Shown here: positions 22,536 through 31,208 of the stretch, one piece after another
Layout of the letters: every line of letters starts with the position of its first letter
Numbering within the stretch: position 1 is the stretch's first letter
From: Prevotella sp.
GTDB lineage: Bacteria; Bacteroidota; Bacteroidia; Bacteroidales; Bacteroidaceae
Direction of reading: 5' to 3'
NCBI GenBank assembly: GCA_017474845.1
Contig: JAFVGS010000003.1
Location: 1-37,209 of the forward strand
DNA: 37,209 nt
The notes under the pieces: model-generated
What the model was told of the DNA's origin: nothing
What the model saw: the letters and a program-made list of their open reading frames with translations, nothing else
The model's database searches: none
Made by a program: the position numbers and the translations under genes

Positions 22536-24127
22536 TCGTCGTAGGCATGGACGGGATAGTCGGTGGTGAAGTGCAGGCCGCGGCTCTCCTTGCGCTCGAG
22601 GGCGAAGCGGGTGATGAGGTAACCCACGTTGATCATGTTACGCAGTTCGCAGATGTCCTTCGACGCCTTCACGCGCTTGAAGAGATTCTCCGTCTCCTCA
22701 TAGAGCATGTCGAGACGGTCCCAGGCACGGTGCAGGCGCAGGTCGCTGCGCACGATACCCACGTAGTTGGCCATGATCTGGTTCACCTCGCGGACACTCT
22801 GCGTGATGAGCACCTTCTCCTCGTTGGTCATCGTCCCTTCGTCGTTCCACTCAGGCACCTTCTCGTTGAAGTCGTAGAGATCGACATGCTTCAGCGAGTC
22901 CTGGGCGGCTGTCTCTGCATAGACGACGGCCTCGATGAGTGAGTTGGATGCCAGACGGTTGCCGCCGTGCAGGCCTGTGCACGAACATTCGCCGAGGGCA
23001 TAGAGACGGTCGATGCTGGTCTGGCCGTTGAGGTCGACCTTGATGCCGCCACACATGTAGTGGGCCGCAGGGCGCACGGGGATATAGTCGGTGGTGATGT
23101 CGATGCCCATGGAGAGACACTTCTGGTAGATGTTGGGGAAGTGGTGGCGCGTCTCCTCGGGATTCTTGTGGGTGACGTCGAGGCAGACATGGTCGATGCC
23201 GTGGATCTTCATCTCCTTGTCGATGGCACGGGCGACGATGTCACGGGGTGCCAGGGAGAGACGCTCGTCGTACTTCTCCATGAACGTCTCGCCGTTGGGC
23301 AGCTTGAGGATGCCGCCGTACCCGCGCATCGCCTCGGTGATGAGGTAGGCGGGGTGTGTTTCGTTGGGATTGTGGAGTACCGTCGGGTGGAACTGCACGA
23401 ACTCCATGTCCTGCACCGTTCCCTTGGCGCGATAGACCATGGCGATGCCGTCGCCTGTGGCGATGACGGGGTTGGAGGTGGTCAGATAGACGGCTCCGCA
23501 GCCACCCGTACACATGACGGTGACTTTCGCCAGATAGGTGTCCACCTTCTGCGTCTTGGGGTTGAGCACGTAGGCACCGTAGCAGTGGATATAGGGTGAG
23601 CGGCGGGTGACCTTCGCACCGAGGTGGTGCTGGGTGATGATCTCCACGGCAAAGTGGTTCTCCTTGACGTCGATGCCGGGATTGCTCTTCACGGCTTCCA
23701 TGAGTCCGCGCTGGATCTCAGCACCCGTGTCGTCGGCATGGTGGAGGATGCGGAACTCGGAGTGTCCGCCCTCACGATGGAGGTCGAACGTGCCGTCGTC
23801 TTTCTTGTCGAAGTTCACGCCCCATTTCACGAGTTCCTGGATCTGTGAGGGTGCCATGCGCACCACCTGCTCCACCGCCTTGGGGTCGGAGATGTAGTCG
23901 CCGGCGATCATCGTGTCCTCGATATGCTTGTCGAAGTTGTCGAGTTCCATGTTCGTCACAGAGGCGACACCGCCCTGTGCAAACGAGGTGTTCGCTTCGT
24001 CGAGGGACGTCTTGCAGATCATACACACCTTGCCCTTGTTGGCCTTCGCCACCTTCAGGGCATAACTCATGCCAGCCACGCCAGCACCGATCACGAGGAA
24101 GTCGTATTTGTATACCATACTTGACAT
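22526..24127 (-). CDS. nadB: L-aspartate oxidase
   Basis: A flavoenzyme that oxidises L-aspartate to iminoaspartate, the first step of NAD synthesis, used by NadA. The FAD-binding start is YDFLVIGAGVAGMSYALK; further family motifs are SFAQGGVA, the HREGGHS segment, MEFVQFHPT, and GLHGGNRLASNSLIEAVVY near residue 390. The length of 533 aa fits the family. The open frame extends upstream to 24178, but a -7 box (TATCTTTG) lies within that extension, so transcription starts near 24137 and the real start must be ATG 24127 or 24118. The upstream gene is divergent. nadA and nadC are not adjacent in this window. Confidence 0.93.
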   Translation of the reverse strand: MSSMVYKYDFLVIGAGVAGMSYALKVAKANKGKVCMICKTSLDEANTSFAQGGVASVTNMELDNFDKHIEDTMIAGDYISDPKAVEQVVRMAPSQIQELVKWGVNFDKKDDGTFDLHREGGHSEFRILHHADDTGAEIQRGLMEAVKSNPGIDVKENHFAVEIITQHHLGAKVTRRSPYIHCYGAYVLNPKTQKVDTYLAKVTVMCTGGCGAVYLTTSNPVIATGDGIAMVYRAKGTVQDMEFVQFHPTVLHNPNETHPAYLITEAMRGYGGILKLPNGETFMEKYDERLSLAPRDIVARAIDKEMKIHGIDHVCLDVTHKNPEETRHHFPNIYQKCLSMGIDITTDYIPVRPAAHYMCGGIKVDLNGQTSIDRLYALGECSCTGLHGGNRLASNSLIEAVVYAETAAQDSLKHVDLYDFNEKVPEWNDEGTMTNEEKVLITQSVREVNQIMANYVGIVRSDLRLHRAWDRLDMLYEETENLFKRVKASKDICELRNMINVGYLITRFALERKESRGLHFTTDYPVHAYDEKR

Positions 24128-24143
24128 TTTTTGCAATTCTGCT

Positions 24144-24171
24144 GCAAAGATAATCATTTTTTTCAGACAAA
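24144..24171 (-). promoter_or_regulatory. nadB promoter
   Basis: Read on the minus strand, TATCTTTG (24152-24145) followed by C is a clear -7 box; TTTG lies 15 bases upstream, which is shorter than usual. It mirrors the promoter on the other side of the palindrome at 24277-24303. It fixes the translation start of nadB downstream of it. Confidence 0.6.
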
Positions 24172-24276
24172 AGAACAAATAAAAGACATATTAACATACT
24201 AACAATATTTTCTTCTATTCTTAATTATATCAAAATATTAATATGTTCGTATGTTAATATGTCTTTATGGAGTTAC

Positions 24277-24303
24277 TTTGTCTAAGATTTTTTTGTATCT
24301 TTG
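24277..24303 (+). promoter_or_regulatory. promoter of the carboxypeptidase-regulatory-domain gene
   Basis: TATCTTTG at 24296-24303 is a good -7 box. TTTG at 24277-24280 is 15 bases upstream, the same short spacing as on the nadB side. The ATG at 24329 follows about 20 bases after the expected start point. Confidence 0.6.
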
Positions 24304-24328
24304 CAGCAGAACCAAGACATAAGACGAC

Positions 24329-25543
24329 ATGAAAAGACTAGGACTCATATTAATGCTGCTTGCACCTCTGGCTGTGATGGCACAGCAGGTGGTGGTCAGC
24401 GGAACGGTGGTCGACCAGAAGACGGGCGACCCATTGCGGCAGGTAAGCATATCTGCCGGACGTATTTCGGTAGTGACAAACGAGGACGGTGACTTCTCGC
24501 TGAAGTTGAACGAGATGCCGTCGGCCGTGAACATCTCCCACCTGGGATACAAGACCCAGCGCCTGACACTGAAAGACGGTAAGACGGAGGGAATGAAAAT
24601 CCGCATGGTGCCGACGACGATCCAGTTGCGTGAGGTCGTAATCCGTAACTATGATCCGCGCAGGCTCGTAGATATCGCCATCGACAAGATACCCGAGAAC
24701 TACAGTAAGGTGCCCGAGCTGCTGAAGGGTTTCTACCGTGAGACGGCCATGAAGCGCAAACACTATATCTATGTGGCCGAGGGCGTGGAGGATATGTACA
24801 AGACACCCTACAGCCGTGGTATGGCTCGTGACCGTGTGTCGATCATCAAAGGCCGCCGGCTGCTCAGCCAGAAGGCAGGCGACACACTGGGTATCAAGGT
24901 GATAGGCGGTCCGGTGCAGGCTGTGGTGATGGACCTTGTGAAGAACCGTGACTTCCTGTTGAATCAGGAAGACCTCGACAACTATCGTTTCAGCATGGGC
25001 ACACCCGAATTCATCAACGACCGTCAGCAGTATGTGGTGCTGATGGAACCGTATCTCATCACGGATTATGCCCTCTACCATGGCAAGCTGTATATCGATG
25101 CCGAGCGGCTGGCATTCACCCGCATAGAGCTCGACCTCGACATGCGCGACAAGGACAAGGCCACGCAGACGATGCTCGTGAAGAAACCCATTGGCGTCAG
25201 GTTCAAGCCGCGTGAGCTGTCTACCGTTGTGGACTACCGCTATGAGGACGGTGTGACGCGTATCAGCTATCTGCGGAATATCTTCCGCTTCAACTGCGAC
25301 TGGAAACGGAAGTTGTTCTCGACATCGTTCACAGCTACCTGTGAGATGGCCGTCACCGACAGCCAGTCGGATGATGTGAAGCCCATTGCCAACCGTAGCT
25401 CGTTCGATTCGCGTGAGGCCTATTACGACAAGGTGGAGTACTTCCTGGATCCCGAGTATTGGAGCAACTATAATATCATCGAACCCTCGGAGTCGCTCGA
25501 CAAGGCCATCAAGAGGCTGGTGTCGAGGTACAGGAGGAACTGA
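24329..25543 (+). CDS. carboxypeptidase-regulatory-like domain protein, exported
   Basis: A 404-aa exported protein. The signal peptide ends near residue 18 (LAPLAVMAQ). Residues about 20-100 are a CarboxypepD_reg-like beta-sandwich (VSGTVVDQKTGDPLRQVSISAGR, FSLKL, NISHLGYKTQRL), common in TonB-dependent receptors and other Bacteroidetes envelope proteins. The rest (RRLVDIAIDKIPENY, GFYRETAMKRKHYIYVAEGV, and strand-rich blocks to the end) looks like the conserved part of this Bacteroidetes family, without a known catalytic role. No plug or barrel of a receptor is present. It is divergent from nadB across a shared palindrome, and the PBP4-type gene starts 37 bases later, perhaps in the same operon. 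Confidence 0.78.
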   Translation: MKRLGLILMLLAPLAVMAQQVVVSGTVVDQKTGDPLRQVSISAGRISVVTNEDGDFSLKLNEMPSAVNISHLGYKTQRLTLKDGKTEGMKIRMVPTTIQLREVVIRNYDPRRLVDIAIDKIPENYSKVPELLKGFYRETAMKRKHYIYVAEGVEDMYKTPYSRGMARDRVSIIKGRRLLSQKAGDTLGIKVIGGPVQAVVMDLVKNRDFLLNQEDLDNYRFSMGTPEFINDRQQYVVLMEPYLITDYALYHGKLYIDAERLAFTRIELDLDMRDKDKATQTMLVKKPIGVRFKPRELSTVVDYRYEDGVTRISYLRNIFRFNCDWKRKLFSTSFTATCEMAVTDSQSDDVKPIANRSSFDSREAYYDKVEYFLDPEYWSNYNIIEPSESLDKAIKRLVSRYRRN

Positions 25544-25545
25544 TT

Positions 25546-25589
25546 AAAGGTAAAAAAGTAAAAAGGTCAAAAAGTAAAAAGTGAAAAAG
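25546..25589 (+). repeat. octanucleotide tandem repeat covering the start codon of dacB
   Basis: AAAGGTAA, AAAAGTAA, AAAGGTCA, AAAAGTAA and AAAGTGAA follow in exact 8-base register, then AAAG. The GTG start (25581-25583) and the first lysine codons of the next gene lie in the last unit. The same type of array, inverted, is at 22486-22535. Confidence 0.8.
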
Positions 25590-26807
25590 ATAGTTTTGCT
25601 GATGGCACTGGCGTGGAGCCAGTGCTTTGCTATGCAGGCACAGACCTTGCCAGAAGTGTCGCTGTTGCGACAAGATACGGCCGAGGTGGTGCTGCCTTGG
25701 CCTGTAAACGTACAGACACGATTGGACAGCCTGATGACTGACCCCCTGCTCGAACGGACACAACTCGGACTGATGGTCTACGACCTCTCTGCCGATTCGG
25801 TGCTCTACAGCTATGGTGGCAAGCAGACGTTACGCCCTGCCTCGACGATGAAGCTGCTGACGTCTGTCACCGCCCTCGATCTCCTGGGCAGCGGCTATGC
25901 CTATCGTACCTATTTATATTATAAGGGTAAGATTGCCAGGGGTGTGCTCTCGGGCGATGTGTGGCTCGTGGGCGGCATGGATCCGCTCTTCGACGAGAAG
26001 GACATGCAGGTGTTTGCCGAGACGCTCCATAGGGTGGGGGTAGACACCATCCGAGGCCAGATCATGCAGGATGTATCCTTCAAGGAGGAACCGCGGTTAG
26101 GCGAGGGCTGGTGCTGGGATGACGACAACCCCCAGCTGACGCCGTTGCTCATGTCCCGTAAGGACGAGTTCGCCAGTCTGTTCAAGGATGAACTGATGAA
26201 GTGCGGCATCTTTGTCGATGCCCCCGTCTCAACAGGACGTATGCCGAAGGATAAGGATGTGCTGCTCGTCTGCTCCCGTTCTCATCCGCTCAGTGAGGTG
26301 CTGGTGCCGATGATGAAGGAGAGTGACAATCTCTATGCCGAGTCGATGTTCTACCAGATTGCCGCATCATTGGGCAAGCGTCCTGCTGAGGCTTCGCATG
26401 CCCGTCAGCTGATCAAACAGGTGTTGGCGAAGGCGGGTGTCACAGGTGTCCAGTATCGTATCGCCGACGGCAGCGGACTGTCGTTGTATAACTACGTGAC
26501 ACCAGAACTGATGGTGCGCTTGCTGCGCTATGCCTATCTGAAGCGCGACGTGATCGCAGCGCTCTATCCCGCACTTCCTGTAGCAGGTGTCGACGGCACG
26601 TTGAAGAAACGCATGACGAAGGGTCCTGCTTTTGAGAATGTGCATGCCAAGACGGGTACGGTGTCCGGCGTCTCGTCCTTGGCAGGCTATTGCAGGGCGG
26701 CAAACCATCATTTCCTGGCTTTCTGTATCATCAACCAGGGTGTGATGAAGAATGCCGACGGCAGGGATTTTCAGGACAAAGTCTGTGAGGCAATGTGTAA
26801 ACCGTAA
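25581..26807 (+). CDS. dacB: D-alanyl-D-alanine carboxypeptidase/endopeptidase, PBP4 type (S13)
   Basis: A periplasmic penicillin-binding protein of 408 aa that trims D-Ala from peptidoglycan or cuts cross-bridges. The three active-site motifs are present: S88-T-M-K91 in RPASTMKLLT, S248-D-N250 in KESDNLYAE, and K357-T-G in HAKTGTVSG. The signal peptide is KKIVLLMALAWSQCFAMQAQ. The start is a GTG that lies inside an octanucleotide repeat; no ATG gives a full signal peptide, so GTG is preferred. The protein is shorter than E. coli PBP4 (477 aa), probably lacking part of the inserted domains. The MscS gene follows after 9 bases. Confidence 0.9.
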   Translation: MKKIVLLMALAWSQCFAMQAQTLPEVSLLRQDTAEVVLPWPVNVQTRLDSLMTDPLLERTQLGLMVYDLSADSVLYSYGGKQTLRPASTMKLLTSVTALDLLGSGYAYRTYLYYKGKIARGVLSGDVWLVGGMDPLFDEKDMQVFAETLHRVGVDTIRGQIMQDVSFKEEPRLGEGWCWDDDNPQLTPLLMSRKDEFASLFKDELMKCGIFVDAPVSTGRMPKDKDVLLVCSRSHPLSEVLVPMMKESDNLYAESMFYQIAASLGKRPAEASHARQLIKQVLAKAGVTGVQYRIADGSGLSLYNYVTPELMVRLLRYAYLKRDVIAALYPALPVAGVDGTLKKRMTKGPAFENVHAKTGTVSGVSSLAGYCRAANHHFLAFCIINQGVMKNADGRDFQDKVCEAMCKP

Positions 26808-26816
26808 AGAAAGAGT

Positions 26817-27968
26817 ATGGAAAAAGTAAAGATAGCTATTGAGAGCCTGATAGGCTGGATGGGACTGTCGGGCGAGTATGTGCCTGCGGTAAGATACGCG
26901 ATATTGGTGGTGCTGGCGTTTGTGCTGGCATGGCTGGCAGGATGGCTCTGCCGGACGTTTGTCGTGCCTGTGTTGTTGAAGATCACTAACAAGACCGATG
27001 TAAAGTGGGATGATGTCATCTTCAACCGTAAGGTGCTGCTGTCGGCCTGTCGTATCATTCCTGCCATAGTGATTTGGCTGCTGCTGCCGCTGGTGTTCTT
27101 CGAGTATCCGAAGGTGGAAGAAATCGTCGGACGACTCACTGCCATCTATTTCACCATTATGACGGTGCGCACCATCATCGTGTTCATCGACTCGTTCAAA
27201 CAGTTGGAGAGTGGTCAGCGCTCGTCGAGGCAACAGTATTTGTACAGCGTCTGCGGGGTATTGAAGATCCTTATGATTTTCATCAGTGTCATTGTGGTCA
27301 TTGCCATCATCATCAACAAGAATCCAGCGACACTCTTTGCCGGACTGGGTGCTGCCTCGGCCATCCTGATGCTCGCCTTCCAGGACACCATCAAGGGCTT
27401 GGTGGCAGGCATTCGTCTGACGGCTAACGACATGCTGCATATCGGCGACTGGATCACTGTGCCTTCGGCTGGTGCCAACGGTAAGGTGGAAGAGATCGCC
27501 CTGACGATGGTGAAGGTGCGCAATTTCGATAATACGATTGTCACGCTGAGTCCGCAGTCGCTCGTCGACGGGTCATTCCAGAATTGGCAGGGAATGATCG
27601 AGAACGAGGGTCGCAAGCAGGTGAGAAGGGTGTATTATGATTACAGCTCAATTGTGACGGAGAAGCCCGAAATTCCTGAAGATCAGGATCCTCAGGAAAA
27701 GGCTCCTCTGGCGACGACGAACATCACCCGTTTCCGCCAAGACATCGAACAATGGCTCACGCAGCACCCCAGGACCATCGACAGTCGTCCGTCGCTGGTG
27801 AAACAGGCCGATACGCCTCAGGCCACGGGTTGTTGTCTGGAATTCATCTTCTGGCTGAAATCACAGGATATTATCAGCTATGAACACGACACCAGCGACA
27901 TCATGGAGTACATCTATGCCGCTGGTGCTGAGTATGGGCTGAAAGTCTATCAGCCGGCTGTTAGCTAA
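26817..27968 (+). CDS. MscS-family mechanosensitive ion channel
   Basis: A 383-aa inner-membrane channel of the small-conductance mechanosensitive type, which releases solutes when cell tension rises. Four to five membrane segments are visible (YAILVVLAFVLAWLAGWL, IIPAIVIWLLLPLVFF, and VLKILMIFISVIVVIAIII among them). The pore-lining and beta-domain signature follows: FAGLGAASAILMLAFQDTIKGLVAGI, then GDWITVPSAGANGKVEEIALTMVKVRNFDNT and PQSLVDGSFQNW. The C-terminal half carries a longer cytoplasmic part (ending YGLKVYQPAVS), in line with YbdG-like members. It starts 9 bases after dacB, and its stop overlaps the stop of the convergent oxidoreductase gene. Confidence 0.9.
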   Translation: MEKVKIAIESLIGWMGLSGEYVPAVRYAILVVLAFVLAWLAGWLCRTFVVPVLLKITNKTDVKWDDVIFNRKVLLSACRIIPAIVIWLLLPLVFFEYPKVEEIVGRLTAIYFTIMTVRTIIVFIDSFKQLESGQRSSRQQYLYSVCGVLKILMIFISVIVVIAIIINKNPATLFAGLGAASAILMLAFQDTIKGLVAGIRLTANDMLHIGDWITVPSAGANGKVEEIALTMVKVRNFDNTIVTLSPQSLVDGSFQNWQGMIENEGRKQVRRVYYDYSSIVTEKPEIPEDQDPQEKAPLATTNITRFRQDIEQWLTQHPRTIDSRPSLVKQADTPQATGCCLEFIFWLKSQDIISYEHDTSDIMEYIYAAGAEYGLKVYQPAVS

Positions 27969-30900
27969 TCTGTTTTCTTTGCCGTGGTGCAGACGTTCAC
28001 CAGATAGACGATGTTCAGATACGGGATGCCCGTATTGGTCTCGAGGCCGATCTCACAGGTACGGCTGTTAGAATAACCCACCTCGATATGGTTCGCCTCA
28101 ATCTGCGGACGGAGTTTCCTTAATCCGTATTTGTTCAGTTCGGGGAAGGTGAAGCCACGGTCTCCGGCAAAGCCGCAGCAGCCCACACCCTCGGGAATGA
28201 GCACCTTCGTGGAACACATCTTCGCCAAGGCAATCATGTCTTTGTCGACACCCATCTGGCGCGTAGAACAGGTGAGGTGTATGGCAATGGGCTGATCCGT
28301 CGGATGGAAGTCGAGACGGTCTACGAGATAGGTCATGATAAACTCGGCAGGCTCGTAGAGTTTCATCTTCTTCATCACTTTCTTCATGCGGTGCAGACAC
28401 GGACTCTGGGCACAAAGCACAGGATACTTGCCCTGTTCGGATGCCTTCCACAAAGCCGCCTCTAACTCGGCACTCTTACGGTCGGCGATGTCGAGCATAC
28501 CCTTCGACTCCCAGATCTGTCCGCAGCACATCTTCTCCATGCCCTCTGGGAAGATTACTTCGTACCCCGCCTTCGCCATCAGCTGGATGACCTCGTCGAC
28601 GAGATCATGCTTCATCTTACTCTCTTTCGACTGTCCCATCGTCTGGTTGATACAGCTGGGGAAGTAGACAACCTTCAGGTCGGAGTGTTCTTCCTCGGGG
28701 TGGGGGATGGATTTCTCGATGATGAACTGCGTGAGGTCCGATTTCTTCGGCTGACGCTTCTTCTTCGGCATAGCGGTAGTCCAGAGGGGCAGGCCCATCT
28801 TGTTCATCGTTCGGCAGACGGTGGTCATCAGCGTGGGACCGAGGGTGACGTGGGCGAGATGAGCCACGTCGAGCACGACGCGAAGGCCGCTCTTGATGCC
28901 GGCCATGTGGTTCGCGGCAAACTCTCCCACCTGATAGCCTAACGTGCTTTTGTTCATGTCGAGCTGGCGGATGAGATGCGTGAGCTCGCCTGTATTGATC
29001 TTCATCGGGCACGAGGTGGAGCAGAGACCGTCCGTGGCACAGGTCTGGTCACCATAGTACTTATACTGCTTCCTCAGTCTGGCGGCTCTCTCGGGGTCTT
29101 TGCCTGTGGACTCCAGTTCGCGGATCTCACGCTGTACGGCGATACGCATCCTCGACGAGAGCGTCAGACCGCACGACATACAGTTCACCTCGCAGAAGCC
29201 GCACTCGATACACTTGTTCGCACGCTTCACCTGTTCGATGGTCTCCTTCGCCGTCGAGAGCTTGGGATCCATCAGGAAGTGTCCGCCGTCAGGCACACTC
29301 TTGAAGTCGTAGTCGAGTACGGGCAGCGGCTTCAGGCACTTGATGAAACAGTCGGGATCGTCGTTGAAGATCACGCCCTGGTTCAGCAGCCCCTCGGGGT
29401 CGAAGATGGCCTTCAGCTCCTTCATTGCCTCGTAGGCCTTGTCGCCCCACTCATACTTCACGAAGGGAGCCATGTTCCGTCCAGTTCCGTGTTCGGCCTT
29501 CAACGAACCGTCGTATCCCTCCACCACGAGTTTCGCCACGTCGCGCATCATCTCGGCATAACGTGCCACCTCGTGTTCGTAGGCAAAACTCTGGTTCAGG
29601 ATGAAGTGGTAGTTGCCCTCGAAGGCATGACCGTAGATACAGGCGTCGTCGTAGCCGTGGTCTGCGATGAGCTTCTGCAGCTTCACCGTGGCCTCTGGCA
29701 GCGACTCGATGGGGAAGGCGACATCCTCGATAAGACACGAGGTGCCCACAGGACGCGTGCCGCCCACTGAGGGGAAGATGCCTGAGCGGATGGCCCAGTA
29801 CTTGCCGTAGACGGCAGGATCCTCCGTGAACTCCGCAGGGACATAGAGCCTGAACTTACCCAGACATGCTTTGATCTTCTCAATCTTCTCCAACAGCTGT
29901 TCGTGGGTGATGCCCTTCGTCTCGGTGAGGATGGCGGTGAGGTTGTGGTAGTCGCCAGGATCGACTCCTGCCACCTTGCCGGCATCAACATCCTTCTTAT
30001 ATTGCAGGTACACAGGATCGTCGACAGAGCTGAGTGACTTGTAGTCGAGCATCTCGGCACTCTTCACCATCAGGTTCTCGGCACTCATCTCCAGGTCCTC
30101 GTCGCCGGCCTTCAGCTTCTTCATCGCCACAACGGCCTCGCAGCTCTCCTTCATCGTATGGAAGTAGACCATCGCAGAGGCCTTGTAGGGATAGTCCTTC
30201 AGCGTCTTCATCGTCACTTCTGAGAGGAAGGCGAGGGTACCCTCAGAGCCTACCATCGAGTGGGCGATGATGTCGAAGGGATCGTCGTAGGCGATAAGCG
30301 GACGGAGGTTCAGGCCCGTCACGTTCTTGATGCTGTATTTCCTGGCGATGCGCTCAGCCAGGTCCTTGTCGGCACGCACCTTGTCGCGCAGGGCCTCGAT
30401 CTTCTTCAGGAACTCGGGATGACTCTTGCGGAAAGCCTCTTTACTCTCCTCTGAACTCGTATCCAGCACGGTGCCGTCGGTGAGGATGATGCGGGCACTG
30501 ACCATCATACGGTCGCTGTTGGCATGCACGCCGCAGTTCATACCCGAGGCATTGTTGATGACGATGCCACCAACCATTGCACTTCCTATCGATGCAGGAT
30601 CTGGTGGGAACACACGACCGTAGGGCTTTAAGATCTGATTCACCCTCGCACCCACGATACCGGGCTGCAGTCTGATGGTCTCCTGGTTCGCGCCGATTTC
30701 ATACTTCTCCCAGTGCTTGCCGGCAACGATGAGCACGCTGTCGGTACAGCTCTGGCCTGAAAGCGAGGTGCCTGCGGCACGGAAGGTGAACGGCAGCTTG
30801 TACTTCTGGCAGAGACGTACGATCTTCGAGATCTCCTCCTCGCCGTCGCTGCGGAGGACCACCTTCGGGATCTGACGGTAGAAACTGGCGTCCGTTCCCC

Positions 30901-30982
30901 ATCCGAGGGTGCGGAGCTCATCGGTGTAGATACGTTCAGACGGCATGAATTGTCTGAGATCGGATAAGAACTGATTGAACAT
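27965..30982 (-). CDS. FAD-linked oxidase fused to Fe-S (GlpC/LldE-like) domain, D-lactate dehydrogenase type
   Basis: A 1005-aa fusion of the two parts of a glycolate/D-lactate oxidase. The N-terminal part has the FAD-binding fold (TFRAAGTSLSGQS, NNASGMNCGV, MVGSEGTLAFLSE) and an FAD-oxidase C-terminal domain (YGHAFEGNYHFILNQ, LKAEHGTGRNMAPF). Two iron-sulfur sites follow: CIECGFCEVNC (near 590) and CATDGLCSTSCP (near 648). The end has the two CCG modules (CCGQIWESKG near 817, GVGCCGFAGDRGF near 934). It would pass electrons from a 2-hydroxy acid to the respiratory chain. Being divergent from lactate permease, lactate is the likely substrate; the chirality is inference. The stop overlaps the end of the MscS gene. 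Confidence 0.88.
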   Translation of the reverse strand: MFNQFLSDLRQFMPSERIYTDELRTLGWGTDASFYRQIPKVVLRSDGEEEISKIVRLCQKYKLPFTFRAAGTSLSGQSCTDSVLIVAGKHWEKYEIGANQETIRLQPGIVGARVNQILKPYGRVFPPDPASIGSAMVGGIVINNASGMNCGVHANSDRMMVSARIILTDGTVLDTSSEESKEAFRKSHPEFLKKIEALRDKVRADKDLAERIARKYSIKNVTGLNLRPLIAYDDPFDIIAHSMVGSEGTLAFLSEVTMKTLKDYPYKASAMVYFHTMKESCEAVVAMKKLKAGDEDLEMSAENLMVKSAEMLDYKSLSSVDDPVYLQYKKDVDAGKVAGVDPGDYHNLTAILTETKGITHEQLLEKIEKIKACLGKFRLYVPAEFTEDPAVYGKYWAIRSGIFPSVGGTRPVGTSCLIEDVAFPIESLPEATVKLQKLIADHGYDDACIYGHAFEGNYHFILNQSFAYEHEVARYAEMMRDVAKLVVEGYDGSLKAEHGTGRNMAPFVKYEWGDKAYEAMKELKAIFDPEGLLNQGVIFNDDPDCFIKCLKPLPVLDYDFKSVPDGGHFLMDPKLSTAKETIEQVKRANKCIECGFCEVNCMSCGLTLSSRMRIAVQREIRELESTGKDPERAARLRKQYKYYGDQTCATDGLCSTSCPMKINTGELTHLIRQLDMNKSTLGYQVGEFAANHMAGIKSGLRVVLDVAHLAHVTLGPTLMTTVCRTMNKMGLPLWTTAMPKKKRQPKKSDLTQFIIEKSIPHPEEEHSDLKVVYFPSCINQTMGQSKESKMKHDLVDEVIQLMAKAGYEVIFPEGMEKMCCGQIWESKGMLDIADRKSAELEAALWKASEQGKYPVLCAQSPCLHRMKKVMKKMKLYEPAEFIMTYLVDRLDFHPTDQPIAIHLTCSTRQMGVDKDMIALAKMCSTKVLIPEGVGCCGFAGDRGFTFPELNKYGLRKLRPQIEANHIEVGYSNSRTCEIGLETNTGIPYLNIVYLVNVCTTAKKTD

Positions 30983-31039
30983 ACTATTTATGATTTATAA
31001 TTATTTCTGCGGTGGCTTTAAGTTATTCACTAATATGGC

Positions 31040-31048
31040 GCAAATATA
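31040..31048 (-). promoter_or_regulatory. promoter element of the FAD/Fe-S oxidoreductase gene
   Basis: TATATTTGC on the minus strand matches the -7 consensus. A good -33 box is not seen. The expected start is about 50 bases before the ATG at 30982. Confidence 0.5.
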
Positions 31049-31119
31049 CGAAAAAATATTGATAGTTGGTAGCAGAAATTGGAAAGATTTCCCCTGTTTT
31101 TGTTTTTTTCACTAAAATA

Positions 31120-31152
31120 TTGTGGCTATGTGGCAAAAAAGTCGTAAATTTG
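31120..31152 (+). promoter_or_regulatory. promoter of the lactate permease operon
   Basis: TTG at 31120-31122 and TAAATTTG at 31145-31152 are 22 bases apart. The start near 31159 leaves a leader of about 50 bases. The divergent oxidoreductase promoter lies about 70 bases to the left, so both could share a regulator; no obvious palindromic operator is visible. Confidence 0.55.
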
Positions 31153-31208
31153 ACGGCAAATATTAAGCAAGACAAACTTATATAATAATCATAAATAACT
31201 CAAGACCT

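Larger units (their letters stand above)
24137..24311. repeat. 175-bp imperfect palindrome spanning two divergent promoters
   Basis: Two inverted repeats share exactly one symmetry axis near 24224. The inner pair is 18 bp and perfect: AAAGACATATTAACATAC (24182-24199) and its complement (24249-24266). The outer pair is 16 bp and perfect: TATCTTTGCAGCAGAA on the plus strand (24296-24311) and on the minus strand (24152-24137). Between them AGACAAA is also mirrored. The region holds the -7 boxes and starts of nadB and of the gene at 24329. Confidence 0.85.

Noticed and set aside
24182-24266. MITE-like transposable element
   Set aside because: Terminal inverted repeats exist, but no target-site duplication is seen and the symmetry continues outwards into both promoters, which favours a larger palindrome.
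28976-29770. 264-aa plus-strand frame
   Set aside because: Shadow of the FAD/Fe-S oxidoreductase gene, whose motifs are unmistakable.
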